NCBI RefSeq assembly: GCF_003054245.1
Contig: NZ_QBKR01000005.1
Coordinates: forward strand, 62,001-126,000
Length of the DNA stretch: 64,000 bases
From: Melghirimyces profundicolus
GTDB taxonomy: Bacteria > Bacillota > Bacilli > Thermoactinomycetales > DSM-45169
Direction: 5' to 3'
Shown here: positions 17,764 through 27,758 of the stretch, in pieces
Layout: each line of letters opens with the position of its first letter
How positions within the stretch are numbered: the first letter of the stretch is position 1
Notes under the pieces: model-generated
What the model saw: only the letters and a program-made list of their open reading frames with translations
Databases searched by the model: none
What the model was told of the DNA's origin: nothing
Translations under genes and position numbers: made by a program

Positions 17764-18414
17764 ATGAGCCGGGACCCGAAGCGGATTCCCTCCATGGTGA
17801 AAAACCGTCGGCTTGTGGAAAAGCGCAGGCGTCAGATCATCCGGGGCGCATGCGATCTGTTTGTGCGGAAGGGATTTCACAAGACCACCACCCGGGAGAT
17901 TGCCCGGGAATGCGGCCTTTCCATCGGAACCATGTACGAGTATATCCAAAGCAAAGAGGATGTGCTCTACCTGGTTTGCGAATACATCCATTCCGAGCTG
18001 GAGAAGCGTCTGAAAAAAGCTCTGGCGGAAGCGGGAACCGGCAGGGAAGGGCTCACCCGGGCCATTGCCCAGCATTTCAAGGTGATGGAGGAAATGAGTG
18101 ATTATGTGCTCCTGATTTATCAGGAGACCAAATCCCTTCCCCGGGAGGCGATGTCTTACGTCCTCAGAAAAGAAGAGGAGATCACGTCGTTTTTTGAAGA
18201 GATCCTGAAAAGGGGCATTGCTGACGGCACGCTCATCCTGGACCCGTCCACGGTGAAATTGATGGCCCACAACATCATGGTCCTCGGTCAGATGTGGACG
18301 TTCCGGAGATGGGCGCTGAATGGGGATTACTCCTTGGAAGAGTACACCCGTTGTCAAACCGCCCTGTTGCTTGACCGAATGCAACCGTCCGAACACGGGA
18401 GGGAAATGACATGA
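17764..18414 (+). CDS. TetR/AcrR-family transcriptional regulator
   Basis: This repressor of 216 residues has an N-terminal helix-turn-helix (about residues 18-64: [23 protein letters not shown], then [19 protein letters not shown]). The C-terminal ligand domain is all-helical. It lies 4 bases after meaB and overlaps icmF by 4 bases (ATGA), so it is expressed with the genes it likely controls. The ligand is probably an acyl-CoA, as for other TetR regulators beside acyl-CoA dehydrogenases. Candidate targets in the window are the CGAGCGCTCG palindrome before the thiolase gene and the palindrome before fadF. The assignment of targets is a hypothesis. Confidence 0.88.
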   Translation: MSRDPKRIPSMVKNRRLVEKRRRQIIRGACDLFVRKGFHKTTTREIARECGLSIGTMYEYIQSKEDVLYLVCEYIHSELEKRLKKALAEAGTGREGLTRAIAQHFKVMEEMSDYVLLIYQETKSLPREAMSYVLRKEEEITSFFEEILKRGIADGTLILDPSTVKLMAHNIMVLGQMWTFRRWALNGDYSLEEYTRCQTALLLDRMQPSEHGREMT

Positions 18415-21400
18415 CCACAGAGGTGTACCGGGCGAAACATCCTGTCCGTTTTGTCACCGCTGCCAGTCTGTTCGACGGACATGATGCCTCCATCAATCTT
18501 TTCCGCAGGTTGTTGCAGGCGGGCGGTGCCGAAGTGATCCATCTGGGACACGACCGTTCGGTCGACCTGATCGTCGACGCGGCGGTCCAGGAAGATGTCC
18601 AGGGGATTGCGGTCTCCTCCTATCAGGGGGGACACATGGAGTTTTTCAAATATATGATCGACCGGCTGAAGGAGCGAGGAGCCGGCCACATCCGGGTTTT
18701 TGCCGGTGGCGGCGGGGTGATCGTTCCCCGGGAGATCCGGGAGTTGGAAGAGTACGGGGTTGCCAAAGTGTTTTCCCCGGAAGACGGTCGTCAGATGGGA
18801 TTGCAGGGAATCATCAACCTCATGGTGAAGAGCTGTGATTTTCCCACGGTGGAACAAGTGAGTTGGGAGTCGGAGGCCGCCCGAAAAGGAGACGCGCGCG
18901 CCATCGCCCGGCTGATTACTCTGGCGGAGCGGGAAGCCCTTACGGGATCGTCGGGAGAAGCGTCGGCGACACGGGCCGTTCTGAACGAATCGGAGGAGGA
19001 AAGCGGAACCCAAGTTCCCGTCATCGGACTCACCGGAACGGGGGGAGCCGGAAAAAGTTCCTTGACTGATGAGTTGGTTCGCCGTTTCCTTGAGGATTTT
19101 CCGGAAAAAAGGGTGGCCGTCCTTTCCATCGATCCCTCGAAACAGAAGACCGGGGGAGCACTGCTGGGAGACCGGATCCGGATGAATGCCGTTCATCATC
19201 CCCGGGTGTATATGAGGAGCATGGGCACGAGGAAGACCCGTTCCGAACTTTCCGGTGCCACCCGGGATGCTCTGGCCATCCTGAAGCGGTCCGGGTTTGA
19301 CCTGATCTTTCTGGAAACCAGCGGGATCGGTCAGGGGGATTCCGATGTGGTGGGAGTCAGCGACTTTTCCGTTTATGTGATGACGTCGGAATTCGGGGCC
19401 CCCTCCCAGTTGGAAAAGATTGAGATGTTGGATTTCGCCGATCTCGTCGCCATTAACAAATTTGATCGAAAAGGGTCCAAAGATGCCCTCCGGGACGTCA
19501 AAAAACAATACCGGAGAAACCACCACCTGTTTGATGTCCCCGATGATGAGATCCCTGTGTTCGGCACCATGGCCAGCCGTTACAACGATCCGGGAACCAA
19601 CCGGTTTTACCGTGAGTTGATCCACCGTTTGTCCAAAAAGCTGGAACTGGACTGGGAATCCGGCTGGAACGAAGGAGCCGGGGAACCGGAAATCCTGCAC
19701 ATCATCCCGCCGGAACGGGCCCACTATCTTCGGGATGTGGCCGGTACGGTCCGGCGCTACCGGAAAGAGGTGGAAGAGCAGTCGCGCCTGGCCCGCAAAG
19801 CCTATCAATTGAAAGGAAGCCGGGAAACCCTCGAGGAACACGGGGGTGCGGAGTCCGATGAAGTGCTCCGCCGCCTCGACCAGGCACGGGAAGAGGTGGA
19901 ATCCCGGCTGACACCGGAAGCCAAAGGCCACCTGGAAGAGTGGCCCGCTCTGAAGGAATCTTATCGGCAGGAGGAGTACACGGTGAAGATCCGGGACCGG
20001 GAGATTCGGACACCCCTCTTCACGGAAACCCTGTCCGGAACCCGAATTCCCAAAGTGGCCCTTCCACGGTTTGAAGACTGGGGAGAAATCCTTCGCTGGG
20101 TAATGATGGAAAACGTTCCCGGCCGCTTTCCCTATACGGCTGGTGTTTTTTCCTTCAAACGGGCGGATGAAGATCCCAAGCGGATGTTTGCCGGAGAGGG
20201 GACGCCGGAGCGGACCAATCGGCGCTTTCACTACCTTTCCGAAGGGGAACCGGCGAAGCGTCTCTCCACCGCCTTTGATTCGGTGACGCTGTACGGAAGG
20301 GATCCCGATGAAAGACCCGATATCTACGGAAAAGTCGGGGAAAGCGGAGTCAGTGTCTGTACCCTGGAAGATATGAAAAAACTGTACAGCGGTTTTGACC
20401 TGTGCGCACCCAATACCAGCGTTTCCATGACGATCAACGGCCCGGCACCGATGATCCTGGCGATGTTTCTCAACACGGCCATCGACCAACAACTCGATCA
20501 ATTCCGGGAGCAGGAAGGCCGGGAGCCTTCGGAAGACGAAGCGCAAAAGCTCCGGGCCAAGGCTCTGTCCACGGTACGGGGGACGGTGCAGGCCGATATT
20601 CTGAAAGAAGACCAAGGGCAGAACACCTGTATCTTCTCCACGGATTTTGCACTCAAGTTGATGGGGGACATCCAGGAATACTTCATCGCCAACCATGTGC
20701 GAAACTATTACTCGGTCAGCATCAGCGGCTATCACATCGCCGAAGCGGGAGCCAATCCGATTTCTCAGCTGGCCTTCACCCTTGCCAATGCCTTTACCTA
20801 TGTGGAATATTATCTGTCCCGGGGAATGGACATCGACAAATTCGCCCCCAACTTGTCCTTCTTCTTCAGCAACGGCCTGGACGCCGAGTACTCGGTGATC
20901 GGACGGGTGGCCCGTCGGATTTGGGCCGTGGTGATGAAAAAGCTGTACGGTGCCAATGAACGCAGTCAAAAATTGAAATATCACATTCAGACCTCCGGTC
21001 GGAGCCTCCATGCGCAGGAAGTGAATTTCAACGATATCCGCACCACCCTTCAGGCATTGATGGCGATTTATGACCAATGCAACTCTCTTCACACCAACGC
21101 GTATGACGAAGCCATCACCACTCCCACGGAGGAATCCGTGCGTCGGGCGATGGCCATTCAGCTGATCATCACAAAAGAGCTGGGTTTGGCCAAAAATGAA
21201 AACTCCCTTCAAGGCTCTTTCATCGTGGAAGAACTGACCGATTTGGTGGAAGAAGCGGTGTTGACGGAGTTTGAACGGATCAGTGACAGAGGCGGCGTTC
21301 TCGGGGCGATGGAAACCCAGTATCAGCGGGGGAAAATCCAGGAGGAATCCCTTTATTACGAAACCAAGAAACACTCCGGCGAATTGCCCGTTATTGGTGT

Positions 21401-21674
21401 GAACACCTTCCTGAAAGAAGGAGAGGAAGAAGAGGCGGATTATCAGCTGACCCGGGCCACCCCGGAAGAGAAGGATTCCCAGATTCGAAATCTCCGAAAC
21501 TTCCAGGAACGAAACCAAGAACAGGCCAAAGAAGCCCTTCAACGCCTCAAACGAGTCGCCCGGGAAAATGGAAATCTGTTTGAAGAACTGATGCACACCG
21601 TCCGTTACGCCAGTCTGGGGCAGATTACCGATGCTTTGTTTGAAGTGGGGGGAGAGTACCGACGCAACATGTGA
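18411..21674 (+). CDS. icmF: Fused isobutyryl-CoA mutase IcmF
   Basis: This single 1087-residue chain interconverts isobutyryl-CoA and n-butyryl-CoA with adenosylcobalamin. The N-terminal B12 domain has DGHDAS (Asp22, His24 as cobalt ligand). A central G-protein domain has the P-loop GTGGAGKSS at about 209-217 and NKFDRKG. A linker is followed by the large mutase TIM-barrel at about 520-1087, with [12 protein letters not shown] (Gln737) and [14 protein letters not shown]. The Gln in that segment is typical of isobutyryl- rather than methylmalonyl-CoA mutases, which have a different motif there. The domain order B12-G-mutase is diagnostic. It is the last gene of the operon, with a terminator 9 bases later. 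Confidence 0.95.
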   Translation: MTTEVYRAKHPVRFVTAASLFDGHDASINLFRRLLQAGGAEVIHLGHDRSVDLIVDAAVQEDVQGIAVSSYQGGHMEFFKYMIDRLKERGAGHIRVFAGGGGVIVPREIRELEEYGVAKVFSPEDGRQMGLQGIINLMVKSCDFPTVEQVSWESEAARKGDARAIARLITLAEREALTGSSGEASATRAVLNESEEESGTQVPVIGLTGTGGAGKSSLTDELVRRFLEDFPEKRVAVLSIDPSKQKTGGALLGDRIRMNAVHHPRVYMRSMGTRKTRSELSGATRDALAILKRSGFDLIFLETSGIGQGDSDVVGVSDFSVYVMTSEFGAPSQLEKIEMLDFADLVAINKFDRKGSKDALRDVKKQYRRNHHLFDVPDDEIPVFGTMASRYNDPGTNRFYRELIHRLSKKLELDWESGWNEGAGEPEILHIIPPERAHYLRDVAGTVRRYRKEVEEQSRLARKAYQLKGSRETLEEHGGAESDEVLRRLDQAREEVESRLTPEAKGHLEEWPALKESYRQEEYTVKIRDREIRTPLFTETLSGTRIPKVALPRFEDWGEILRWVMMENVPGRFPYTAGVFSFKRADEDPKRMFAGEGTPERTNRRFHYLSEGEPAKRLSTAFDSVTLYGRDPDERPDIYGKVGESGVSVCTLEDMKKLYSGFDLCAPNTSVSMTINGPAPMILAMFLNTAIDQQLDQFREQEGREPSEDEAQKLRAKALSTVRGTVQADILKEDQGQNTCIFSTDFALKLMGDIQEYFIANHVRNYYSVSISGYHIAEAGANPISQLAFTLANAFTYVEYYLSRGMDIDKFAPNLSFFFSNGLDAEYSVIGRVARRIWAVVMKKLYGANERSQKLKYHIQTSGRSLHAQEVNFNDIRTTLQALMAIYDQCNSLHTNAYDEAITTPTEESVRRAMAIQLIITKELGLAKNENSLQGSFIVEELTDLVEEAVLTEFERISDRGGVLGAMETQYQRGKIQEESLYYETKKHSGELPVIGVNTFLKEGEEEEADYQLTRATPEEKDSQIRNLRNFQERNQEQAKEALQRLKRVARENGNLFEELMHTVRYASLGQITDALFEVGGEYRRNM

Positions 21675-21681
21675 TCGTGGA

Positions 21682-21716
21682 AACCGGCCTTTTTTGGGCC
21701 GGCTTCTTCATTTTCC
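21682..21716 (+). terminator. Rho-independent terminator after icmF
   Basis: The stem CCGGCC / GGCCGG around TTTTTTG is followed by CTTCTTCATTTT, starting 9 bases after the icmF stop. Confidence 0.75.
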
Positions 21717-21754
21717 GGTGGTTTGCCCCCTCTTGCGTGCGGTGCAACCCCTGG

Positions 21755-21782
21755 TTGACTTCCCATCGCTTTTGGTTAAAAT
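21755..21782 (+). promoter_or_regulatory. rpoE promoter
   Basis: TTGACT (21755-21760) and TAAAAT (21777-21782) are separated by 16 bases, about 60 bases before the rpoE start. Confidence 0.6.
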
Positions 21783-21842
21783 AGACATACGGAAAATGAA
21801 GAAGCGGAAATCCGGACCCTGTAGAAGGAAGGATGTGCCACC

Positions 21843-22289
21843 ATGCCTGAAAATTTGGCCGAAAAGCGCGAAGAAGAAAGAGTGCGGGAGATCCCCATGG
21901 TCGACCATGCTCATCATATATTGAAAGAGAAAGGCGAGCCGATGCTGTATCGGCAGCTGATGGAGGAAGTAGCCAAGCGAAAAGGGTTTTCGGAGGAGGA
22001 GACCCGCCGGCTGATCGCCCAGCTCTACACGGAAATCAACATTGACGGTCGTTTCATCTGCATCGGGAAAAGTTTGTGGGGACTGAAGCGTTGGTATCCC
22101 TTGGAGCAGGCCACGGACTCCGCTGTTGCCCAGAATGTGAAGGACGACGATTCCGATGAAGACCTGAAAGAAGAGGATCTCTTCGAAGAAGAGGATCTCG
22201 ACTTCGACGGGGAAAGCGACGACTCCGAAGAGGACGACTTCGATGAGTCGGATTACGAAGAGGACGGACTGGACGAAGAAGAAGACTGA
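21843..22289 (+). CDS. rpoE: RNA polymerase delta subunit
   Basis: Delta (148 residues) is a Gram-positive-specific RNA polymerase subunit that raises promoter selectivity and polymerase recycling. Residues ~15-90 form the HARE-HTH-type winged helix (ILKEKGEPMLYRQLMEEVAK, INIDGRFICIGKSLWGLK, WYPLE). The last ~50 residues are almost entirely Asp, Glu and Ser, the unstructured acidic tail of the family. The gene has its own promoter and a GAAGGAAGGATG ribosome site, and sits just before pyrG as in Bacillus. Confidence 0.95.
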   Translation: MPENLAEKREEERVREIPMVDHAHHILKEKGEPMLYRQLMEEVAKRKGFSEEETRRLIAQLYTEINIDGRFICIGKSLWGLKRWYPLEQATDSAVAQNVKDDDSDEDLKEEDLFEEEDLDFDGESDDSEEDDFDESDYEEDGLDEEED

Positions 22290-22291
22290 GC

Positions 22292-22320
22292 TTGACAAAC
22301 CACAGGGCCGAAGGTAAACT
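22292..22320 (+). promoter_or_regulatory. pyrG promoter
   Basis: TTGACA (22292-22297) and TAAACT (22315-22320) are spaced by 17 bases. Transcription should begin at the G run of GGGCTG (22328-22330), 8 bases after the -10 box, which matches the special start used by Bacillus pyrG. Confidence 0.75.
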
Positions 22321-22327
22321 AGCTCAT

Positions 22328-22427
22328 GGGCTGAGTGATGATTGATATGGTTACGGGACGGCGACCCGGTTGCCGTCCAATAAAACCGTTTTAAAAAGTG
22401 CCCCCTGTAAAGGGAGGCGCTTTTTTC
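22328..22427 (+). promoter_or_regulatory. pyrG leader with CTP-responsive attenuator
   Basis: The leader begins GGGC and ends in a terminator hairpin (22394-22427; arms AAGTGCCCCCT and AGGGAGGCGCTT, then TTTTTT). In B. subtilis, low CTP stalls polymerase after GGG and adds extra G residues, which pair with a C/U-rich arm of the terminator and prevent termination. Here the upstream terminator arm has CCCCCU, suited to pair with a poly-G 5' end. The mechanism is inferred by analogy; the elements are directly visible. Confidence 0.75.
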
Positions 22428-22457
22428 TAATGGGCAAGTGTAAACTGGGTAAGATAA

Positions 22458-24092
<1,635 letters not shown>

Positions 24093-24103
24093 GAGCCGTA
24101 CCA

Positions 24104-24140
24104 AACCGCACCTTTCGGAAAGCGAAGGGTGCGGTTTTTT
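24104..24140 (+). terminator. Rho-independent terminator after pyrG
   Basis: The stem AACCGCACC-TTTCG / CGAAGGGTGCGGTT is followed by TTTTTT, 12 bases after the pyrG stop. Confidence 0.9.
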
Positions 24141-24242
24141 ACGCGGATCGAAATGCTTTTCTTCGGAAAACGGCGAAAGGAGGCGGTATATTTTTCTTTT
24201 CATAAGAAGACATTTCTCTTCAAAAAAGCGGGACTCTCTTTC

Positions 24243-24350
24243 ATAGATTAAATCTATTCGGTGAAATAAGGAATTTTTTTTCGATTTGCATGATCGGAGG
24301 ATGTTTCATTACAGAAAATTGCAGGAAAAATGTGTTTCCCGTCCGAATTA
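24243..24350 (+). promoter_or_regulatory. spo0F upstream region: palindrome and sigma-H-type promoter
   Basis: GCAGGAAAA (24321-24329) followed after 12 bases by TCCGAATTA (24342-24350) fits the sigma-H pattern RnAGGAwWW / RnnGAATww with one mismatch. Spo0F is sigma-H-dependent in Bacillus. Further up, ATAGATTAAATCTAT (24243-24257) is a perfect 15-base palindrome of unknown meaning. The rest of the 24141-24455 spacer is AT-rich and holds no gene that I can see. Confidence 0.5.
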
Positions 24351-24455
24351 ATTAAAATGAAGGTCTCTTTATGGGGAGTGGAAAGTTGGGCAGACCTGTC
24401 ATACATATTTTGAACCCGGTACGAGCGCAGCAGGAAGAAGGGAGGGGGGCGGAAT

Positions 24456-24515
24456 ATGAGTCAAACGGCGGGAGACCATTCCCCGGAAGGAGGGTACTGG
24501 AATGTCACGGTCTGA
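24456..24515 (+). CDS. Possible 19-residue leader peptide overlapping spo0F
   Basis: ATG 24456 lies 5 bases after GGGAGGGGGGCGGA, one of the strongest ribosome sites in the window. It opens a 19-codon frame (MSQTAGDHSPEGGYWNVTV) whose stop lies 11 bases inside spo0F in another frame. Ribosomes ending there could re-initiate on spo0F, which has its own site GGAAGGAGGG. I know of no described homologue. It may be a translational coupling peptide or a chance frame. Confidence 0.4.
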   Translation: MSQTAGDHSPEGGYWNVTV

Positions 24516-24879
24516 TCAAAAGGTGTTGGTGGTGGACGACCAATACGGAATACGGGTTCTTTTGAAAGAAGTCTTTTCCCGGGAAGGATTCCAACTGTAT
24601 CAGGCAGCCAACGGCAAGACGGCACTGGACATCATCCGTGCGGAAAAGCCGAATCTGATCCTGCTGGACATGAAAATGCCGGGCATGGACGGTCTGGAGT
24701 TATTGAGGAATCTAAAAAAAGAAGAAATCGATGCAAAAGTGATCATGATGACTGCATACGGAGAGTTGGATATGGTGGAAGAAGCCTCCAAGCTGGGTGC
24801 GCTGTCCCACTTTACCAAACCCTTCGATATTGTGGAACTGAAGGAGGAGGTGCTCCGACAGCTCACCTCTTCATCATAA
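24502..24879 (+). CDS. spo0F: Sporulation phosphorelay response regulator Spo0F
   Basis: This single-domain receiver of 125 residues takes phosphate from sporulation kinases and passes it to Spo0B on the way to Spo0A. Residues that form the acidic pocket are seen in VVDD (Asp12, Asp13 region). The phosphorylated Asp56 is in LILLDMKMPGMDG. Thr and Lys of the switch are in MMTAYGE and FTKPFD. There is no output domain. The neighbourhood pyrG-spo0F-fba is as in Bacillus. No terminator separates it from kal and kce, which start 30 bases later, so it is probably co-transcribed with lysine-breakdown genes. Confidence 0.95.
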   Translation: MSRSDQKVLVVDDQYGIRVLLKEVFSREGFQLYQAANGKTALDIIRAEKPNLILLDMKMPGMDGLELLRNLKKEEIDAKVIMMTAYGELDMVEEASKLGALSHFTKPFDIVELKEEVLRQLTSSS

Positions 24880-24909
24880 AGCAAAAACACAGAGACAGGG
24901 GGAAACGGG

Positions 24910-25305
24910 ATGTCGGAAGAAGTCAGCATCCGTCTGAGAATGAGTCAGGGAGACGCCCATTACGCCGGGGATTTGGTGGACGGAGCGCGGATCACGGCCC
25001 TGTTCGGTGACGTTGCGACGGAACTTCTGATCCGTCATGACGGGGACGAAGGTCTCTTTGTCGCTTATGATTCGGTGGAGTTCAAATATCCGGTATATGC
25101 GGGGGACTACATTGAAGCGAAGGGAAGGATTACCCGCACGGGAAACACCTCACGATCCATGAGCTTCACCGCTTATAAGGTGATCGAAGCCCGGATCGAT
25201 CCTTCCGCACCCACTTCCGCCCGGGTTTTGGAGGAGCCGGTTTTGGTGGCGAAAGCCACTGGTACCTGTGTGGTCCCCAAGGAACGACAGCGTTTGAACC
25301 GGTAA
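24910..25305 (+). CDS. kal: 3-aminobutyryl-CoA ammonia-lyase
   Basis: This small hotdog-fold protein of 131 residues removes ammonia from L-3-aminobutyryl-CoA to give crotonyl-CoA in lysine fermentation. The sequence has the Kal/thioesterase-like pattern [51 protein letters not shown] and [13 protein letters not shown]. Identification rests on this pattern and on kce lying 25 bases downstream. It starts with ATG after AGGGGGAAACGGG. A general acyl-CoA thioesterase of the same fold is the main alternative. Confidence 0.85.
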   Translation: MSEEVSIRLRMSQGDAHYAGDLVDGARITALFGDVATELLIRHDGDEGLFVAYDSVEFKYPVYAGDYIEAKGRITRTGNTSRSMSFTAYKVIEARIDPSAPTSARVLEEPVLVAKATGTCVVPKERQRLNR

Positions 25306-25330
25306 AACCGCCTTCGCAAGGAGGACTGCC

Positions 25331-26158
25331 ATGGATAAACTGATCATCACCGCCGCTTTGGTCGGGGCCGAGGTGACACGGGAGGATACCCCCCATTTAC
25401 CGGTTACCCCGGAAGAAATCGGGAAAGACGCTTTCGAGGCTTTTCAGGCGGGGGCTTCCATCGCCCACATTCATGTGCGGGACGGGGAAGGAAAACCGAC
25501 CCAGAGTCGGGAGCTCTATGAAGCGGCCATCCGGGAAATACGGAAACGCTGCCCGATCATCATCCAGGTTTCCACCGGCGGTGCCGTCGGCATGTCGGCG
25601 GAGGAACGGCTGCAGCCGGTCAGCCTTCGTCCGGAGATGGCCACTTTGACTACGGGGACCGTCAACTTCGGAGAAGATGTTTTTTACAACCCACCCGGGG
25701 AAATCCGCCGGTTTGCGGACACGATGGCCCATTACGGCGTGCGTCCCGAATTTGAGATTTTCGATTCCGGCATGGTGCACACGGCGCTTCAGCTCGTCCG
25801 GGAAAAACGGGTGACGGGCCATCTCCACTTCGACTTCGTCATGGGTCTGCCGGGAGGGATTCCGGCCACGGCACGGCATCTTCTTCTTTTAGTGGACCAA
25901 CTTCCCGAAGGGGCCACCTGGACGGTGGCGGGGATCGGCCGGCACCAGCTGCCGATGGCGGCCCTTGCGATCACCCTGGGCGGTCACGTCCGGGTCGGAC
26001 TGGAGGACAATCTCTATTACCGGAAAGGGGAATTGGCCACCAATGCCCGGTTGGTGGAAAGGATCCGCCGGATCGCCGGGGAGCTGGAGCGGGAGGTGGC
26101 CACCCCCGATGAAGCCCGGCAGATACTGAGGTTGAACCCGCAGGGGAGGGAAGGGTAA
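25331..26158 (+). CDS. kce: 3-keto-5-aminohexanoate cleavage enzyme (BKACE family)
   Basis: This 275-residue zinc enzyme reacts 5-amino-3-oxohexanoate with acetyl-CoA to give 3-aminobutyryl-CoA and acetoacetate. It has a TIM-barrel with the metal histidines His46 and His48 in AHIHVRD, the segment STGGAVGMSAEERL, and a likely third ligand Glu225 in VGLEDNLYY. N-terminal LIITAALVGAEVTRE is typical of the family. BKACE enzymes vary in substrate; pairing with kal and with the kam genes elsewhere in the window supports the lysine-pathway member. It starts with ATG after AAGGAGGACTGCC and is the last gene of the spo0F-kal-kce set. Confidence 0.9.
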   Translation: MDKLIITAALVGAEVTREDTPHLPVTPEEIGKDAFEAFQAGASIAHIHVRDGEGKPTQSRELYEAAIREIRKRCPIIIQVSTGGAVGMSAEERLQPVSLRPEMATLTTGTVNFGEDVFYNPPGEIRRFADTMAHYGVRPEFEIFDSGMVHTALQLVREKRVTGHLHFDFVMGLPGGIPATARHLLLLVDQLPEGATWTVAGIGRHQLPMAALAITLGGHVRVGLEDNLYYRKGELATNARLVERIRRIAGELEREVATPDEARQILRLNPQGREG

Positions 26159-26849
26159 ACAACGATTAAAACAGGTTTTCAAGTGGAATTTTATTTAAAA
26201 ACAGGGACGAAACCGGGGGGTGAAGTACCGGGCTGCCTCTGGAAAAGTTTTCTTCCGGAAGCGTAGTGATGAATGGTCAGGCTCAGAAGAAGAAGGGAAG
26301 CGTTTACCCGAAGCCGCTCCGGTTGGCACTGGAAGATTCCATACGCCAAGCCGTGGGGTTTGTGTTAAACTACGGGTGAACGGACACAGAGGGGCCGTGT
26401 TCGGAGAAGGGTTCTGCCGGCGCTTTATCCCTTTCCCCCGAGTGGCCCTTTGCTCTTCAGGGGGCTCACTGAACATGTCGGATCGCCCTGTCCGTTCAAC
26501 CCCGGACAGGATTCCGTACATATCGGGGCTCAGGATGGTTGATTATCCAGTGACCGGGCAGGAAGGGAGCGTATTTGTGCTCTGTGAGTGTTGAGCAAGC
26601 TTCCATCCTTCCCGGCGGGAAGTCTTTCGGAAGGGCGTTCAGGGGGCCATTTCCCGAAGGGCTTTTGCCCCCTGTCCTTTCCGGTAGTATTCGAAGCAGA
26701 CAGTCATCACTCCATTGCCGGATGGCTGACGGCCGCGTGGTAAGACACGATCCGCCGGCTCAATATATAGTTAATCAGCACACCTGAGCGGGGGTTCTTC
26801 CCTTCCCCGAACCAAACGACGAACCCAATTCAGACGAGGAGGATTTTTT
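26159..26849. other. Long spacer between kce and fba, repeat-derived, no gene seen
   Basis: The spacer has an AT-rich start, then repeat copy C, then GC-rich hairpin-forming sequence (CAGGGGG...CCCCCTG at about 26640-26690), and the fba leader. Open frames here lack ribosome sites and protein-like composition. CAATATATAG near 26760 could be part of the fba promoter, but no good -35 partner is visible. Confidence 0.5.
26256..26607. repeat. Dispersed palindromic repeat, copy C (interrupted or diverged)
   Basis: The left end CGGAAGCGTAGTGATGAATGGTCAGGCTCAGAAG and GGGAAGCGTTTACCC (26256-26312) matches copy D at 41058 closely. A right-end remnant, TTGTGCTCTGTGAGTG...AAGCTTCCA, lies at about 26575-26607. 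The ~260 bases between are not shared with other copies, so the element seems interrupted or decayed. Confidence 0.6.
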
Positions 26850-27704
26850 ATGTCTTTGGTACCCATGACCGAATTTCTCCCCCGTGCCAAAAAAGAAGGA
26901 TTTGCGGTGGGGCAGTTCAACATGAACAATCTGGAATTCACCCAAGCCATCGCTGCTGCAGCCAAGGAAGAAAGGTCGCCGTTTATTTTCGGTGTGAGTG
27001 AAGGAGCCATGCGCTACATGGGACTCGATTACGTCGTGGCCATGGCGAAAATCGCCGCAAAGGAAGCGGGGGTTCCCGTGGCGCTCCATCTGGATCACGG
27101 AAGCAGTTTCGAAGTGGCCATGAAGTGCATCCAAGCCGGATTTTCCTCGGTGATGTTTGACGGTTCCCACTATCCCTTTGAAGAGAACATCCGTTTGACG
27201 AAGGAAGTGGTGAAGGCGGCCCATGCCGTCGGTGTCTCGGTGGAAGGTGAACTGGGCACCATCGGCGGAGTGGAAGACGACGTCCAGGTGGATGAAGCCG
27301 ACGCTGCCCTGGCCAACCCCGAGGAGGCGATCCGCTTCTGGGAGGAGACGAAGGTTGACGCTATGGCGATTGCGGTGGGGACCGCCCACGGCATGTACAA
27401 AGGGGAACCGAAAATTCGGTTCGACATCATTGAAGCAGTCAGCAGCAAAATCGACGCTCCCATCGTCCTTCACGGAGGTTCGGGTGTTCCCGACGAATCG
27501 ATCCGGAAATCGGTGGGCCTTGGGGTCGGCAAGATCAACGTGAACACGGAGAGCCAAGTGGCCTGCACCCGGGCGGTCCGGAAGCTGTTGGACGAAAACC
27601 CGGAAATGATCGACCCGCGCAAGTATCTCGGCCCCGGTCGCGAAGCCATCAAAGAGACTGTCAAAGAAAAGATGCGCCTGTTCGGCAGTTCCGGCAAGGC
27701 CTGA
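26850..27704 (+). CDS. fba: Class II fructose-bisphosphate aldolase
   Basis: This zinc-dependent aldolase of glycolysis and gluconeogenesis has 284 residues. Metal and substrate residues are in VALHLDHGSS (Asp82, His83), SVEGELGTIGG, AVGTAHGMYKG and VLHGGSGVPDE, followed by GKINVNTE. ATG 26850 follows GACGAGGAGGATTTTTT. It opens the central carbon set fba-tal-murA-glpX in the same order as in Bacillus. GlpX, three genes on, catalyses the next gluconeogenic step on the same metabolite. Confidence 0.96.
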   Translation: MSLVPMTEFLPRAKKEGFAVGQFNMNNLEFTQAIAAAAKEERSPFIFGVSEGAMRYMGLDYVVAMAKIAAKEAGVPVALHLDHGSSFEVAMKCIQAGFSSVMFDGSHYPFEENIRLTKEVVKAAHAVGVSVEGELGTIGGVEDDVQVDEADAALANPEEAIRFWEETKVDAMAIAVGTAHGMYKGEPKIRFDIIEAVSSKIDAPIVLHGGSGVPDESIRKSVGLGVGKINVNTESQVACTRAVRKLLDENPEMIDPRKYLGPGREAIKETVKEKMRLFGSSGKA

Positions 27705-27758
27705 AGGTTGAGTGGGAGAGTTGCCCACGACTGCCCCACCATTTGGAGGTGAGCCGCG

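Noticed and set aside
18354-21596. A 1080-codon open frame antisense to icmF
   Set aside because: It is a shadow of the real gene caused by high GC at third codon positions; the composition is unlike a protein and there is no ribosome site. The same holds for long antisense frames at 3294-5045, 8484-10010, 12191-13849, 22512-24203, 26775-28430 and 49276-51510.
26220-26594. A 124-codon frame in the kce-fba spacer
   Set aside because: It runs through repeat copy C, which occurs elsewhere in non-coding positions, and has no ribosome site.
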